64,000 nt of DNA from Pyrodictiaceae archaeon (GTDB lineage: Archaea > Thermoproteota > Thermoprotei_A > Sulfolobales > Pyrodictiaceae). Made by a program: the position numbers and the translations under genes. This document shows positions 42,319-51,468 of the stretch, one piece after another. How positions within the stretch are numbered: the first letter of the stretch is position 1; every line of letters starts with the position of its first letter. The notes beneath the pieces are model-generated. The model was not told the DNA's origin. It did not search any database and saw nothing but the letters and a program-made list of their open reading frames with translations. Location: positions 1 through 64,000 of the forward strand of contig JALTZF010000008.1 of NCBI GenBank assembly GCA_027046265.1, read 5' to 3'.

Positions 42319-42981
42319 GTGCCAGTTAGGACTATAGTTGTTAGTAATCCTATTCTATCAACTATTTTGCTCCGTTTAAGAGACACGAATACACCACGAG
42401 AAGAGTTCTGTAGGCTAATGGAAACTGCTGGCCTACTATTAGGTTACGAGGCTGCTGGTAGTCTGCCAAGAAGAATTAAGAGGGTTACAACACCATTGGG
42501 TGCTGAGGTTTCATCAGAAATTGTTGATTCAAATAAAGTTGTTGTATTAGCTGTTTTGAGAGCGGCTCTACCAATGGTATGGGGGATGCTTAGAATACTA
42601 GAAGGAGCTTCAGTAGGCTTTGTTGCAGCCACCAGGCTCGAGGACACCAGACGCATCGAAGATGGAGGCATAGTGTTTGATGTTAGCATACCATATATTA
42701 AGACGCCCAGTATTTCAGGGAGAACAGTTATAGTCGTAGACCCAATGCTCGCAACTGGAAGCACTGTTTCCAGAGTAGTGTCTCACATGATTTCAAAGAA
42801 GGCTGAGAAACTAGTGTTAATATCCCTTATATCAACTAGAGAAGGTATTCGCCGTGTAGAAGAGGTTGCCGGAGATTATAGTGTTGTACACTACACTGCA
42901 GCTATTGACCCTTACTTAGACGAAAGAGGATTCATTGTACCAGGCTTAGGGGATGCCGGAGATAGGTGTTTTGGAGAATAA
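42319..42981 (+). CDS. upp: Uracil phosphoribosyltransferase
   Basis: 220 residues from GTG preceded by GGTGGAG. Makes UMP from uracil and PRPP. Signature regions: VLRAALPMVWGMLRILEGASVGFVAATRLED, the PRPP loop VIVVDPMLATGSTVSRVVSHM, VLISLISTREGIRRVEE, and the uracil-binding C-terminus AAIDPYLDERGFIVPGLGDAGDRCFG. Salvage enzyme in the cytosol; GTP/CTP control is typical of archaeal relatives. Confidence 0.96.
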   Translation: MPVRTIVVSNPILSTILLRLRDTNTPREEFCRLMETAGLLLGYEAAGSLPRRIKRVTTPLGAEVSSEIVDSNKVVVLAVLRAALPMVWGMLRILEGASVGFVAATRLEDTRRIEDGGIVFDVSIPYIKTPSISGRTVIVVDPMLATGSTVSRVVSHMISKKAEKLVLISLISTREGIRRVEEVAGDYSVVHYTAAIDPYLDERGFIVPGLGDAGDRCFGE

Positions 42982-43092
42982 TGCTCTCAGCTTCATATCC
43001 GTTTATCAGTATTTAGCCCTTAAAGAATAGTAGTTAGTAGGAATTGTTATTCTATATTATTAGGTTTCTATGCAAAAATGAAACCACGTATT

Positions 43093-43740
43093 CTAGGGTG
43101 AGGAACCTATAGTTGCTATAGGAGTTCTAGTTGTGGTAGCATATAGCCATTCACTATAGATTAACCGTATTAGCTTGGCTAGCGAGCTTGTAGAGACTTC
43201 AAGCATATAGGAAGCATCAACAATAGCTATAGTCCCATTATAGTTTTCGGGCTTTACGAGTCTCCGCACATGCAATGCGTATAGTATAGTGTTATTAGTG
43301 TTTGGTAACGGGAAGAACATTGACAACTCTTTCTGGCTCTTCACAAAACCTGAAACCTCAACAGGTGTTCCGACAATTATGGCTGACCCATTATTCTTTA
43401 ATACTTGTACCATTAAAGAAGCGGAATCCACTAATTTGTTTAGACAACCACGATAGTCGATAACTATAATAGATTTAGGGGGTAGAGGCTGGCCAGGCCT
43501 AGCCTCCGAGTACTCTAGTCCAACAAGTGTACTTGCTCTCTTCACAAGTTCTCTTACCTCCTGAGAGCTGCAAGTCAATACATAGACTTTCGTTGCTGCA
43601 CTATACTCTTTACCGTTTCCATCTATAGTGTTTCCAGCATTTTCCTCATTAAAGAACCCAGAAAATCCTATGAAAACAACTACAAGCAGTACTGCTAGAA
43701 TAGCCACTAGTATCTTCTTGCTCACAGCAATACTAAGCAA
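43093..43740 (-). CDS. Membrane-anchored extracellular protein of unknown function
   Basis: 215 residues: signal anchor (about 9-30), short polar linker, then an alpha/beta outer domain TKVYVLTCSSQEVRELVKRASTLVGLEY...SIIVIDYRGCLNKLVDSASLMVQVLKNNGSAIIVGTPVEVSGFV. The strand-helix alternation and SAIIVGTP suggest a Rossmann-like or glutamine-amidotransferase-like fold. Two cysteines (CSS and RGC) could form a disulfide. Several N-glycosylation sequons (NGS, NTT-like, NGT). No family recognised. Confidence 0.6.
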   Translation of the reverse strand: MLSIAVSKKILVAILAVLLVVVFIGFSGFFNEENAGNTIDGNGKEYSAATKVYVLTCSSQEVRELVKRASTLVGLEYSEARPGQPLPPKSIIVIDYRGCLNKLVDSASLMVQVLKNNGSAIIVGTPVEVSGFVKSQKELSMFFPLPNTNNTILYALHVRRLVKPENYNGTIAIVDASYMLEVSTSSLAKLIRLIYSEWLYATTTRTPIATIGSSP

Positions 43741-43838
43741 GAACCTATACCTCCATCATTTTTGTTAAGAGCAAGACCTAATAGCATGTGGCCAGAATCT
43801 CTCTATAGCTGGTACCTAGTTTAGTGCTTACTGACTGT

Positions 43839-45314
43839 TTAATGTCTTATCTCTATGAGCCGTACCTGGTGCTTCTTTATGTGCTCTTCAAGTGTGCCAA
43901 CACGTTTTAGCCACTTACCATAATGGTATAATGCCCATAACGCTTTTACTGCTGCTGCCTCTGAAGTATAGACTGGCACACCAGCCATAGTCTCTATGAG
44001 CCGTGATAACCCCCAAGTCCTACGGCCGCCAGTTGCAGATACTACTACTGGGATTGTATGTTTTCTACGTATTTCAGTTATTACTTTGGCAAGTTTCTCT
44101 GGGAACTGTTCAGATATACCTCTCACATTGAAGTATGGTATTAGCAGTATACCATCAACTTCCCCACTCTCAGCAACGACTCTTAGAGATTCCAGCAAAT
44201 GCTCGTCGACAGCAGAGCCTGTTACATCAACTGGGTTCCTAGGAGATGCTATGGGTAGGAGTATTCTTCTGAGCTTGGACTGTGTAGTACTACTAAACTC
44301 TGGAACCCTCAAGCCTAGGACTTCGGCAGCATCAGTAGCCATGACACCGCTACCGCCACCAACAGTGACTATGCCGACACGGTTACCCTGCATTGGCGGC
44401 TGAAGCGCTAGGGCCATAGCGAGGTCAAACATTTCAGCTGGCGTATTAGCTAGTATGACCCCTGTCTGGCGGAATACTGCCTCGTACACACGATAGCTCC
44501 CTGCAAGACTCCCCGTGTGGCTTGCCGCTGCCCGGGCACCAGCCTCGCTACGCCCAGCCTTGAGGGCTACTATCGGTTTATGAGGAGTAGTATCCTCTAA
44601 TGCTTCACGAAACCTCTTGCCGTCTTCAACACCCTCAATATAGAGAGCTATAGACTGTGTAGCATCATCCTTTTTAAGGTATGTCAGCAAGTCAGCCTCA
44701 TCAACATCAGCCTTGTTGCCTAAGCTAACAAAGCGGCTAACACCAATACCTCTCATCTCAGCCCAGTCAAGCATAGCAGCGCCAAGAGCACCACTCTGGC
44801 TAAGAAAAGCTATAGGCCCAGAACCTGGCAGCCCCTGTCTTTGCGGGTCAAAGAACGTGGCATTGATTCCTGCAGGCGGAGAGTAAACACCTATACAGTT
44901 TGGCCCTATCATTCTCATACCGTATTTTCTAATAATTTCTAGAACCTTCCTCTCTAGAGCAGCACCCTCAGGGCCTACTTCACGGAAGCCACCACTAATC
45001 ACTATTACCCCATCTACGCCACGCTTTCCTGCTTCCTCAACTACTCTAGGCACTATAGGGGCTGGAACAGCTATAACAGCTAAATCAACAGGATCAGGGA
45101 CTTCTAGTATGCTTGGATAAGCCTTCATGCCTAGTATAACATCAGCGCGCGGGTTAACGGGGTAAACAGGTCCATTAAAGCTGTTCCGGAGATTGTAGAG
45201 TATCACGTGGCCAGGCTTCTCAGGGTCACGTGAGGCACCAATAACAGCTATGCCTTTAGGCTTGAAGAATACTTCAACCTTGTAGCCTCTAGGAGGCTTG
45301 GCGACAATGGTCAA
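43839..45314 (-). CDS. acdA: Acyl-CoA synthetase (ADP-forming) alpha subunit
   Basis: 491 residues; AGGTGA-type site upstream of the ATG. CoA-binding domain FKPKGIAVIGASRDPEKPGHVILYNL...VYPVNPRADVILGMKAYPSILEVPDPVDLAVIAVPA; succinyl-CoA-ligase-like domains GPNCIGVYSPPAGINATFF, FLSQSGALGAAMLDWA; phosphohistidine region ALKAGRSEAGARAAASHTGSLAGS. Acetyl/acyl-CoA plus ADP and phosphate give acid and ATP, the energy-yielding last step of archaeal fermentation. The beta (ATP-grasp) subunit is not adjacent and must be elsewhere. Confidence 0.92.
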   Translation of the reverse strand: MTIVAKPPRGYKVEVFFKPKGIAVIGASRDPEKPGHVILYNLRNSFNGPVYPVNPRADVILGMKAYPSILEVPDPVDLAVIAVPAPIVPRVVEEAGKRGVDGVIVISGGFREVGPEGAALERKVLEIIRKYGMRMIGPNCIGVYSPPAGINATFFDPQRQGLPGSGPIAFLSQSGALGAAMLDWAEMRGIGVSRFVSLGNKADVDEADLLTYLKKDDATQSIALYIEGVEDGKRFREALEDTTPHKPIVALKAGRSEAGARAAASHTGSLAGSYRVYEAVFRQTGVILANTPAEMFDLAMALALQPPMQGNRVGIVTVGGGSGVMATDAAEVLGLRVPEFSSTTQSKLRRILLPIASPRNPVDVTGSAVDEHLLESLRVVAESGEVDGILLIPYFNVRGISEQFPEKLAKVITEIRRKHTIPVVVSATGGRRTWGLSRLIETMAGVPVYTSEAAAVKALWALYHYGKWLKRVGTLEEHIKKHQVRLIEIRH

Positions 45315-45379
45315 GACTGAGAGTCACCTCTAAGCTTTTCCTTATTGATACCCTAGAGAGAAACTTATGTTAAAAACAA

Positions 45380-45400
45380 GTAAAATGTTTTACCGTAAAA
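45380..45400. repeat. Inverted repeat upstream of acdA
   Basis: GTAAAA-tg-TTTTAC (45380-45393) is an inverted repeat with six-base arms, followed directly by c and another GTAAAA (45395-45400). It lies about 65-85 bases upstream of the acdA start and could be an operator for that promoter. It may equally belong to the 3' region of the stalk gene, whose stop is at 45553. Confidence 0.35.
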
Positions 45401-45552
45401 TAAACACGTGAAGAATACTTTTTCTAAACACTAGGACAGAACTTGTTAGAGGGTTAGTGATAAGTGCTAAGACTATAAAGCTTATAGAATCTGAGAAGTA
45501 GATTCCAGGATGAAAAAATATTTCTGATTTAATGTTATACACTTTTTCTCTC

Positions 45553-47016
45553 TTAGTATGATGTGAGCTTCATTAACCTAACTGCTATAAATATTGCTAT
45601 TAGTATGCCTATTATGGCTAGTATAACAGCTATTAGTGCCATCCTACTGGCACTCTTGGCACTATTTGTTGTGTCTTCAAGCTGTTTACTAAGTTGTTGC
45701 AGTACCTGGGTTTGTAGATTGCTGACAGTATCCTTGAGCTTGTCAACATCGCTACTAACACTGTTTATCCTATCATCAAGCTCCTTAGCTTTCTGGTCGA
45801 CATAGCTCTTAGCCTCGTCTAGTGCACTGCTTGCCTTCTGGTCTGCATAGCTCTTGGCTTCACTTAAGGCACCACTGACTTTGTTGTCAGTGTAGCTCTT
45901 TGCGTCTGATAAAGCTCTCTCTAGATCAGCCTTTGTTGCATACTGGTCGAGTGCTGTTTGGATACTACTTACTGCTTTCTGTAGGCTCTCCACAGTGCTC
46001 TCTATAGCCTTTATCATATCTTGGAGGCTTGCTGCTACATTGTCTATTTTATCTGAAAGACTTGCCTCTACCTCGCTAATCTTGTCTGATGCTTCCTTGA
46101 ACTTCTGGTCTACATACTCTGTTGTTGCATAAGCTTCAAGACTCTTTTGTAGAGAGTTTAGAGCATCTTGGAGATCTTCAACACTACCCTGTAGAGCCTC
46201 TATCTGCTGGCTAAGCTGCTGTAACGTGTCACTATTTGTTCCAACTTGAGAAGCTATAGTGTCAACTCTTTCAGATAGGCTTGTAAGTGTGTCACTTAGC
46301 TGTTGGAGTGTTGAGTTGAGTGCTTTTACGTGTCCTATTAGATCCATTATTGCAGCTACTTGGCTTTTGATTTTCACAGTTCCTATGTCTGTTACGCCTA
46401 GCTCCGCTACTGTAACAACCTTACTTGCTGGTAGATAGTCGCTCTTCTCTGCTATGACAGTGTATGTACCAGGTGCTGGTACAGCAATCACAAAACTGCC
46501 ATCATCACTTGTTATGTACTCTGCACCAGTCTCTTTTACGTAGACTCTGACATTAGCAACAGGTTTGTCATACTCATCTACTACTACGCCCTTGATAGAG
46601 TAGCTGGGAGCTATCGTGAACGAGATTTCTAGTGGAGCACTAGAATAGACATTAACTTTCTCACCATTCCTTAACACATAGCCGCTATACGTGAGCTTAG
46701 CCTTGAACACACCATAGCCGTGTATTGCTTCATTGTGTTGGAATAGGTAAGTTATTTCTGTCTCATTTGTCACTGCTTCAGTATCAAAGTCTACTACTTC
46801 ACCATCGGGATTTAGTATTTGCAGGAAGTATGTACCCGTAAACGGGTTAGTAAATTCTATCTTTATTGTCACCACACTGTTGGGCAGATATGAGTCTTTG
46901 TCACTATAGATCTTTACGACAGCGTCACTAGCCATGTTCGTTTGGGCAGCTGCGAGTACTGGTAGCAGCAAGAGTGCCATGATTACTACTGGGAAAATCA
47001 TCCTTATACTCTTCAT
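45553..47016 (-). CDS. S-layer stalk (SlaB-like) protein with coiled coil and C-terminal anchor
   Basis: 487 residues behind the strong site GGAGGGGG. Signal peptide 1-24 (cleavage after LAAAQ region); a macroglobulin/Ig-like beta domain at 31-133; a carboxypeptidase-regulatory-like domain at 139-205 (YSIKGVVVDEYDKPVANVRVYVKETG); a long coiled coil 215-455; a transmembrane helix 459-482. Within the coil, residues 369-413 are three exact-length 15-residue repeats of the form LSEAKSYADQKASSA. The layout equals crenarchaeal SlaB or tetrabrachion-type stalks that hold the S-layer canopy off the membrane. It follows the S-layer gene on the same strand and has its own promoter. Confidence 0.82.
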   Translation of the reverse strand: MKSIRMIFPVVIMALLLLPVLAAAQTNMASDAVVKIYSDKDSYLPNSVVTIKIEFTNPFTGTYFLQILNPDGEVVDFDTEAVTNETEITYLFQHNEAIHGYGVFKAKLTYSGYVLRNGEKVNVYSSAPLEISFTIAPSYSIKGVVVDEYDKPVANVRVYVKETGAEYITSDDGSFVIAVPAPGTYTVIAEKSDYLPASKVVTVAELGVTDIGTVKIKSQVAAIMDLIGHVKALNSTLQQLSDTLTSLSERVDTIASQVGTNSDTLQQLSQQIEALQGSVEDLQDALNSLQKSLEAYATTEYVDQKFKEASDKISEVEASLSDKIDNVAASLQDMIKAIESTVESLQKAVSSIQTALDQYATKADLERALSDAKSYTDNKVSGALSEAKSYADQKASSALDEAKSYVDQKAKELDDRINSVSSDVDKLKDTVSNLQTQVLQQLSKQLEDTTNSAKSASRMALIAVILAIIGILIAIFIAVRLMKLTSY

Positions 47017-47089
47017 TTTCTACGTCCCCCTCCACACATTTTGACACAAGAGCCTTCTTTCCAGTGTACTCACTCAGTCAGATTACCTG

Positions 47090-47110
47090 GACGGATATAA
47101 ACCCTTTAGG
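47090..47110 (-). promoter_or_regulatory. Promoter of S-layer stalk gene
   Basis: On the minus strand GGGTTTATATCC contains a clear TATA box (plus-strand gatataaacc at 47093-47102), about 80 bases upstream of the stalk ATG, giving a leader of about 50 bases that ends with a GGAGGGGG ribosome binding site near 47028-47035. The small palindrome CCCTTTAGGG (47102-47111) abuts the box upstream. It suggests that the stalk can be made separately from the S-layer protein. Confidence 0.5.
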
Positions 47111-47210
47111 GTGTATAGCTCTCAAAAACTTAATAGGTAAGGTTATTGCTGTATTGTACCTAAAAAAGCATGGGTTAAGATTTACCAGTCTCACTTTTTG
47201 AAACACCTTG

Positions 47211-50200
47211 TCAGCTTACTGTTATTGTGATTACTAGTGGTGTGCTGAGTGGTACTGGGTTCTCAGCGCTGGCTACTGGCAGTATTGTTACCTTGTATGT
47301 GCCTGGTGTCTCTAGTGTGAAGCCGAAGCCTACTGTCATGTCGCCAACTGCTACTGGTTTGAAGCCATAGTCTACTAGGTTGCCAGCAGCATCCTCGATG
47401 AAGAACACTACTGCGAATGCATTGCCCGTACCTAGTATTTGTTGTAGCACACTGCTCATTGTTGTTGTGTCATACTCTAGTCTTACTTGTATGTATGCTG
47501 GCTTGCCTGCTGGTATTACATCTACTGGCTTGAAGGCACCTGCTTCTACTATGAATAGCTTTGTCTCAGTTATGTTGCTTGCTTCGCTTGGAGCTATTTG
47601 TATTGGTGGTGTTCCTACTACTGCCTTGTAGCTTACTTCTGTAGCCTTGCCTGGGTCATAGTATGTTAGTGTCACATTCTCGCCGTCAGCAGCTACTATG
47701 ATGTTGTTGCCTGCTTGTGGGAAGCAGTAGAGCCTGCCTAGTGCTGTGTATGTTGATACTGGCACGTATACACCGTCTTCAGTCTCTATTAGCTCTAGGC
47801 TTGTCTCACCGAACATTACTGGGTTCGGGTTAGGCTCTACTTCGCCATAGGCTTTCTCTATTAGTATGTTTATTATTATTGGTGGTACTGGTGCTGTTGT
47901 ATCGTAGTCGCCTCCATAGAGGTCTACTAGCTGTATGTCCTTGACTATGAACTCCATTAGGTCACCGCCTGTTGGGCATGCTCCACCGAATGGGCATGCA
48001 CAGCTGTAGAAGTCCTTAGGCTCTCCAGTCACACCATCAACTATCTTAGTCTCGCCTAGTATGTCATAGACGTAGGTGTATGACTGCACGTTGGTTGCTG
48101 CCTGTGCACATGTTGCAGCACAGTATGCCCTTGTGTCTGTTACTTGTACTGTTATCTTTTTACCTGCTAGCTCGTAGGCTGTTGTACCTAGTAGCTCTGC
48201 TAGTTGTTGTAGTGTAAACTCGTTTGACTCAAATACGCCAGTGTTGTCGCCAGTCTCTGTGAATACTAGGCCTAGCTGGCTGAATGTTACTACCTTACCA
48301 TCAACTATTATCTTGCCCAGGAATTCCCATGTTTCTGGCATTGTTGAGTATAGGTTGTGGTCAGAGTCCTCTACTATTATCTTTATAACTGTTGTGTTAA
48401 GTGCTGGCACACCAGTCTTGTTAGTCACATCCTGCCAGACACTGCCAACAGCATCATATATTAAGTCTTGTACGTCGCCTCTATCTACAGTGAATTCTAT
48501 GTAGACTTTTGCTACTGTTGGGTATATGTCAACAGTTGCAGTCTTCTCCATTAGTGGTAGACACTGCTCGTTGACTATTGCTAGCCAGTCTAGTGGCTGG
48601 TCAGCATTCTCTCTTACTAGGCCTGGGAGCAGTTGCTCGTATAGCTGGACTGCTGACGGGTTGACTGGCGTCCTGTCAATGTACTTGAATGTTATCTTGT
48701 AGCATGCTGTACATATGCTTGGGTCGAGGTAGAGGCATGTGTGGTCGCTTATGAGGTACCAGTCAATATACACTGTTGCCTCAAAGGTGTCACTTGCTGG
48801 GTCTGTCTGTGTTAGCCATAGGTAGCTTGTTGCTGTAGGTATGCCTGGTCCTTCAACAGTGTATTCTACTAGTACTGTCTCGTTGACGGTTAGGTCGAGG
48901 TTGGCATCTGGGTCTGTCACTATGACTTTTACTGGCTGGCCGAGCCTTATCTCTGTCAATGGCTCGCCAGTGCTTGGGTCAACAACGCTTATCTCGGCAT
49001 CCATGAACATGAATGTTATCTCTACTGTGGCACTGCCTATTGCTGGGCTTACATAGGTTATGTATAGCTTAGTGTTGTTGAGCCATATTGATGGACAGCC
49101 AGCGTATAGTCTCCCATCAATCTCGCTCCATATTTGTAGCTCGCCAACAAACTCTCCAGTATCAGCGCCAGTCTCTACTAGTGGGCCTGGTATCTCGATG
49201 TAACAGAAGCCTCTGAAGCTTCCTTGTGTACCATCTGAAGCTACATCGTATAGTGGCACTGTTATTAGACCATAGCCTTCGACGTGTATAACGGTCTGAT
49301 CCTTGTACTCCTTGTGTAGTACAAGCTTCACTTTATCTGGTGGTATTGTGTCTACTTCACAGCAGTCAATATTGGTGCCATTGTCGTACACTGTTAGATG
49401 TACTACTTGCGCTGTTGTTGGGCCTACTTCTATTTCTGGCCTTGTAACTGGGCATGTTCCTGTCCAGTTAATGCCGTCTACGCTTAGGTAGGCTATTGGT
49501 AGGACTGTCCTGTCTATCTCTATTTGTACAGCGCCTAGCTGGACTGTGTCCTCTAGTGTCTGTGGCTCTGGTGCACCATCAGCGTTGACGGCCATGCAGT
49601 CTATTATCTGTACGACTATTTCAGCTGGCTCTGCGCCAGCAGCTGCTATTTCGGCGTTAACAGTTTCCCAGTCTAGCTTTGTTAGGTCTAGCTGGAATTC
49701 TATCTTGTTTGGTGCTACGCGGTAGAATGCTATTGTCAAGTCTTCTAGTGCTGTTATGTTGTATAGGTTGCCATTACTATCCTTGACATATATTGTTAAG
49801 CGGTAGCCTGGTATACCAGTGTCAAGACCGTAACGTAGCAGTTTTAGTGGCACCTTGTAGACTATATCACCTGCCATGACCATGCCGCGTACTACTACGT
49901 CCTCCCCTGTCTCAGCGTCAGGATCTGTTATTTGTAGTGTTATCTTTGGTATTGGACAGCAACGCTGTGAGCTACGTAGGGCCACGCTTGTCTCTATGAC
50001 GTTGAACTCTGCTGTGTGGTATGGCACTGTTACTGAGTTGAACTTGTCACAGTATAGTGCTGCACAGCCTTCCTCTGCTGCCTTTTGGAGAGCGTAGTTG
50101 TCGAGTCTTAGGTCGCTGAAGTGCCAGTCTATCACGTTGTCTGTTGGCGAGAGTACTGTACCCCATAGTGCTGGGTAGTCTAGTAGGTTGATTACTGTCT

Positions 50201-51293
50201 TGAAGACACCGCTGCTTGCTGATGTCTCTGTTAGGTCAAATGTCATGACTACAGCGCCGTCTGGGAATGGGGCGTCGAGCAGTTCTATTGGGTTGATCGT
50301 GTTCTCTGTTGCTACAGCGTTTAGGTTCTCATCAGCGTCATATACTGTGATCACGATGTCATGTGTTGGTCCTGTTGTCTGTATCTCGACGACTGCATCG
50401 CTAATGAATATTGCTAGCTTTCTTGTCTTGGATGTCTGTCCTGTTTCAATGACCTTGGCTGTTGCTATGACCTCGTCACCACGGAATTGTGGGTTGTCAA
50501 AGTCTACGCCAGTTATCCACCATGGTGAGGACATCTGGAGGCTTACGTTGACTAGCATTGCTGTTATCTTCTCTGCTTCAGTAGCATCTGCTGGCTTGAA
50601 GTATGGTGTTGTTCCCTCACGTACAACTGTTACGTTCATTGATGTTACATAGCCTGTTGTTCTGTCCTCTATGGTTAGCTCAACTGTTGCAGTGTCTGCT
50701 GTGTAGCCTGGTATTAGGAAGCGCCACTCGCCTTCAGCGTTGTAGCGTTCCCATATACACTTGTCAAGGCGTGGTACCCAGTAGTAGCCACCGTGGAGCC
50801 TGTTGTTGACGATTATGTCTGCTAGGCGGTAGGTGAACGTGGCTGTTATTGGTGTGTCCCAGCCCTCGGGGAGGTATTGTACGACTAGTGTGTCGCCATC
50901 GGTTAATGTGCCAACTAGTGTTCTGCTGTCAACGACTACGCGGGCATTGTCGGTTGTGCCTACTCTTGTTATGTTGAATGTTGCTTCGTAGTAGCCGCTT
51001 GTTGTGTTGAGTGTAAACTCTACATTGTAGTTTGCTGTTCCGGCGACTATTACTGTGGCATTAACTGTTGTGTATCCCTTTGCTAGTGCGTCTTCATCGT
51101 AAATATACACCTTGAATACTGTGCCATAGCTTATGATTCTGTTGTAGACGTCTACATCGCTTATAATGTAGGCTGTTCCTTGTGCTGCTGCTATAGTTTC
51201 ACTGCCTTTCATTGCAGGTATTAATGGTAGTATGCTTGGGAGTAGGATGGTTAGGATTAGTGCAAAGCTTAGTATCGTACGGAGCGTGTTCAT
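47211..51293 (-). CDS. S-layer (SlaA-like) protein, large multi-domain secreted beta protein
   Basis: 1360 residues from ATG 51293, with a GGTG site 10 bases upstream (a GTG at 51305 would add four residues). Signal peptide NTLRTILSFALILTILLPSILPLIPAM. The rest is a chain of beta-sandwich domains, marked by a returning T-x-T-G-x-x-T-G-x-F motif at about residues 100, 364, 712, 838 and 1022 (for example ETGADTGEFVGEL, ETGDNTGVFESNEF). Cysteines cluster in pairs (CCPIPK, CCEVD, CTACY, CAATCAQ, CSCACPFGGACP), implying disulfides in an extracellular thermophile protein. Many N-glycosylation sequons. No transmembrane anchor of its own; the stalk protein downstream would hold it. Assignment rests on architecture and neighbourhood, not on a named family match. 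Confidence 0.8.
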   Translation of the reverse strand: MNTLRTILSFALILTILLPSILPLIPAMKGSETIAAAQGTAYIISDVDVYNRIISYGTVFKVYIYDEDALAKGYTTVNATVIVAGTANYNVEFTLNTTSGYYEATFNITRVGTTDNARVVVDSRTLVGTLTDGDTLVVQYLPEGWDTPITATFTYRLADIIVNNRLHGGYYWVPRLDKCIWERYNAEGEWRFLIPGYTADTATVELTIEDRTTGYVTSMNVTVVREGTTPYFKPADATEAEKITAMLVNVSLQMSSPWWITGVDFDNPQFRGDEVIATAKVIETGQTSKTRKLAIFISDAVVEIQTTGPTHDIVITVYDADENLNAVATENTINPIELLDAPFPDGAVVMTFDLTETSASSGVFKTVINLLDYPALWGTVLSPTDNVIDWHFSDLRLDNYALQKAAEEGCAALYCDKFNSVTVPYHTAEFNVIETSVALRSSQRCCPIPKITLQITDPDAETGEDVVVRGMVMAGDIVYKVPLKLLRYGLDTGIPGYRLTIYVKDSNGNLYNITALEDLTIAFYRVAPNKIEFQLDLTKLDWETVNAEIAAAGAEPAEIVVQIIDCMAVNADGAPEPQTLEDTVQLGAVQIEIDRTVLPIAYLSVDGINWTGTCPVTRPEIEVGPTTAQVVHLTVYDNGTNIDCCEVDTIPPDKVKLVLHKEYKDQTVIHVEGYGLITVPLYDVASDGTQGSFRGFCYIEIPGPLVETGADTGEFVGELQIWSEIDGRLYAGCPSIWLNNTKLYITYVSPAIGSATVEITFMFMDAEISVVDPSTGEPLTEIRLGQPVKVIVTDPDANLDLTVNETVLVEYTVEGPGIPTATSYLWLTQTDPASDTFEATVYIDWYLISDHTCLYLDPSICTACYKITFKYIDRTPVNPSAVQLYEQLLPGLVRENADQPLDWLAIVNEQCLPLMEKTATVDIYPTVAKVYIEFTVDRGDVQDLIYDAVGSVWQDVTNKTGVPALNTTVIKIIVEDSDHNLYSTMPETWEFLGKIIVDGKVVTFSQLGLVFTETGDNTGVFESNEFTLQQLAELLGTTAYELAGKKITVQVTDTRAYCAATCAQAATNVQSYTYVYDILGETKIVDGVTGEPKDFYSCACPFGGACPTGGDLMEFIVKDIQLVDLYGGDYDTTAPVPPIIINILIEKAYGEVEPNPNPVMFGETSLELIETEDGVYVPVSTYTALGRLYCFPQAGNNIIVAADGENVTLTYYDPGKATEVSYKAVVGTPPIQIAPSEASNITETKLFIVEAGAFKPVDVIPAGKPAYIQVRLEYDTTTMSSVLQQILGTGNAFAVVFFIEDAAGNLVDYGFKPVAVGDMTVGFGFTLETPGTYKVTILPVASAENPVPLSTPLVITITVS

Positions 51294-51468
51294 GGCTCTA
51301 TACACCTTTCGTGGATAGTATAGACTTACCTTTTAGCCGTTTAGCAGTGTTAGCTGGGCTAGGGGTATAAGGGGGGTTTGCCTGCCTGTGTATGCTCTGT
51401 AGTGTAGAATCGGGGTATGTGTGTGAAACCCTAAAGATTTAGCCTAACCGTAACTGACTCTAGGGTAT

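Noticed and set aside
47211-51293. Cohesin/dockerin or collagen-type adhesin instead of an S-layer protein
   Set aside because: No cohesin or collagen repeats; size, signal peptide, beta-sandwich repeats and the adjacent stalk protein fit an S-layer.
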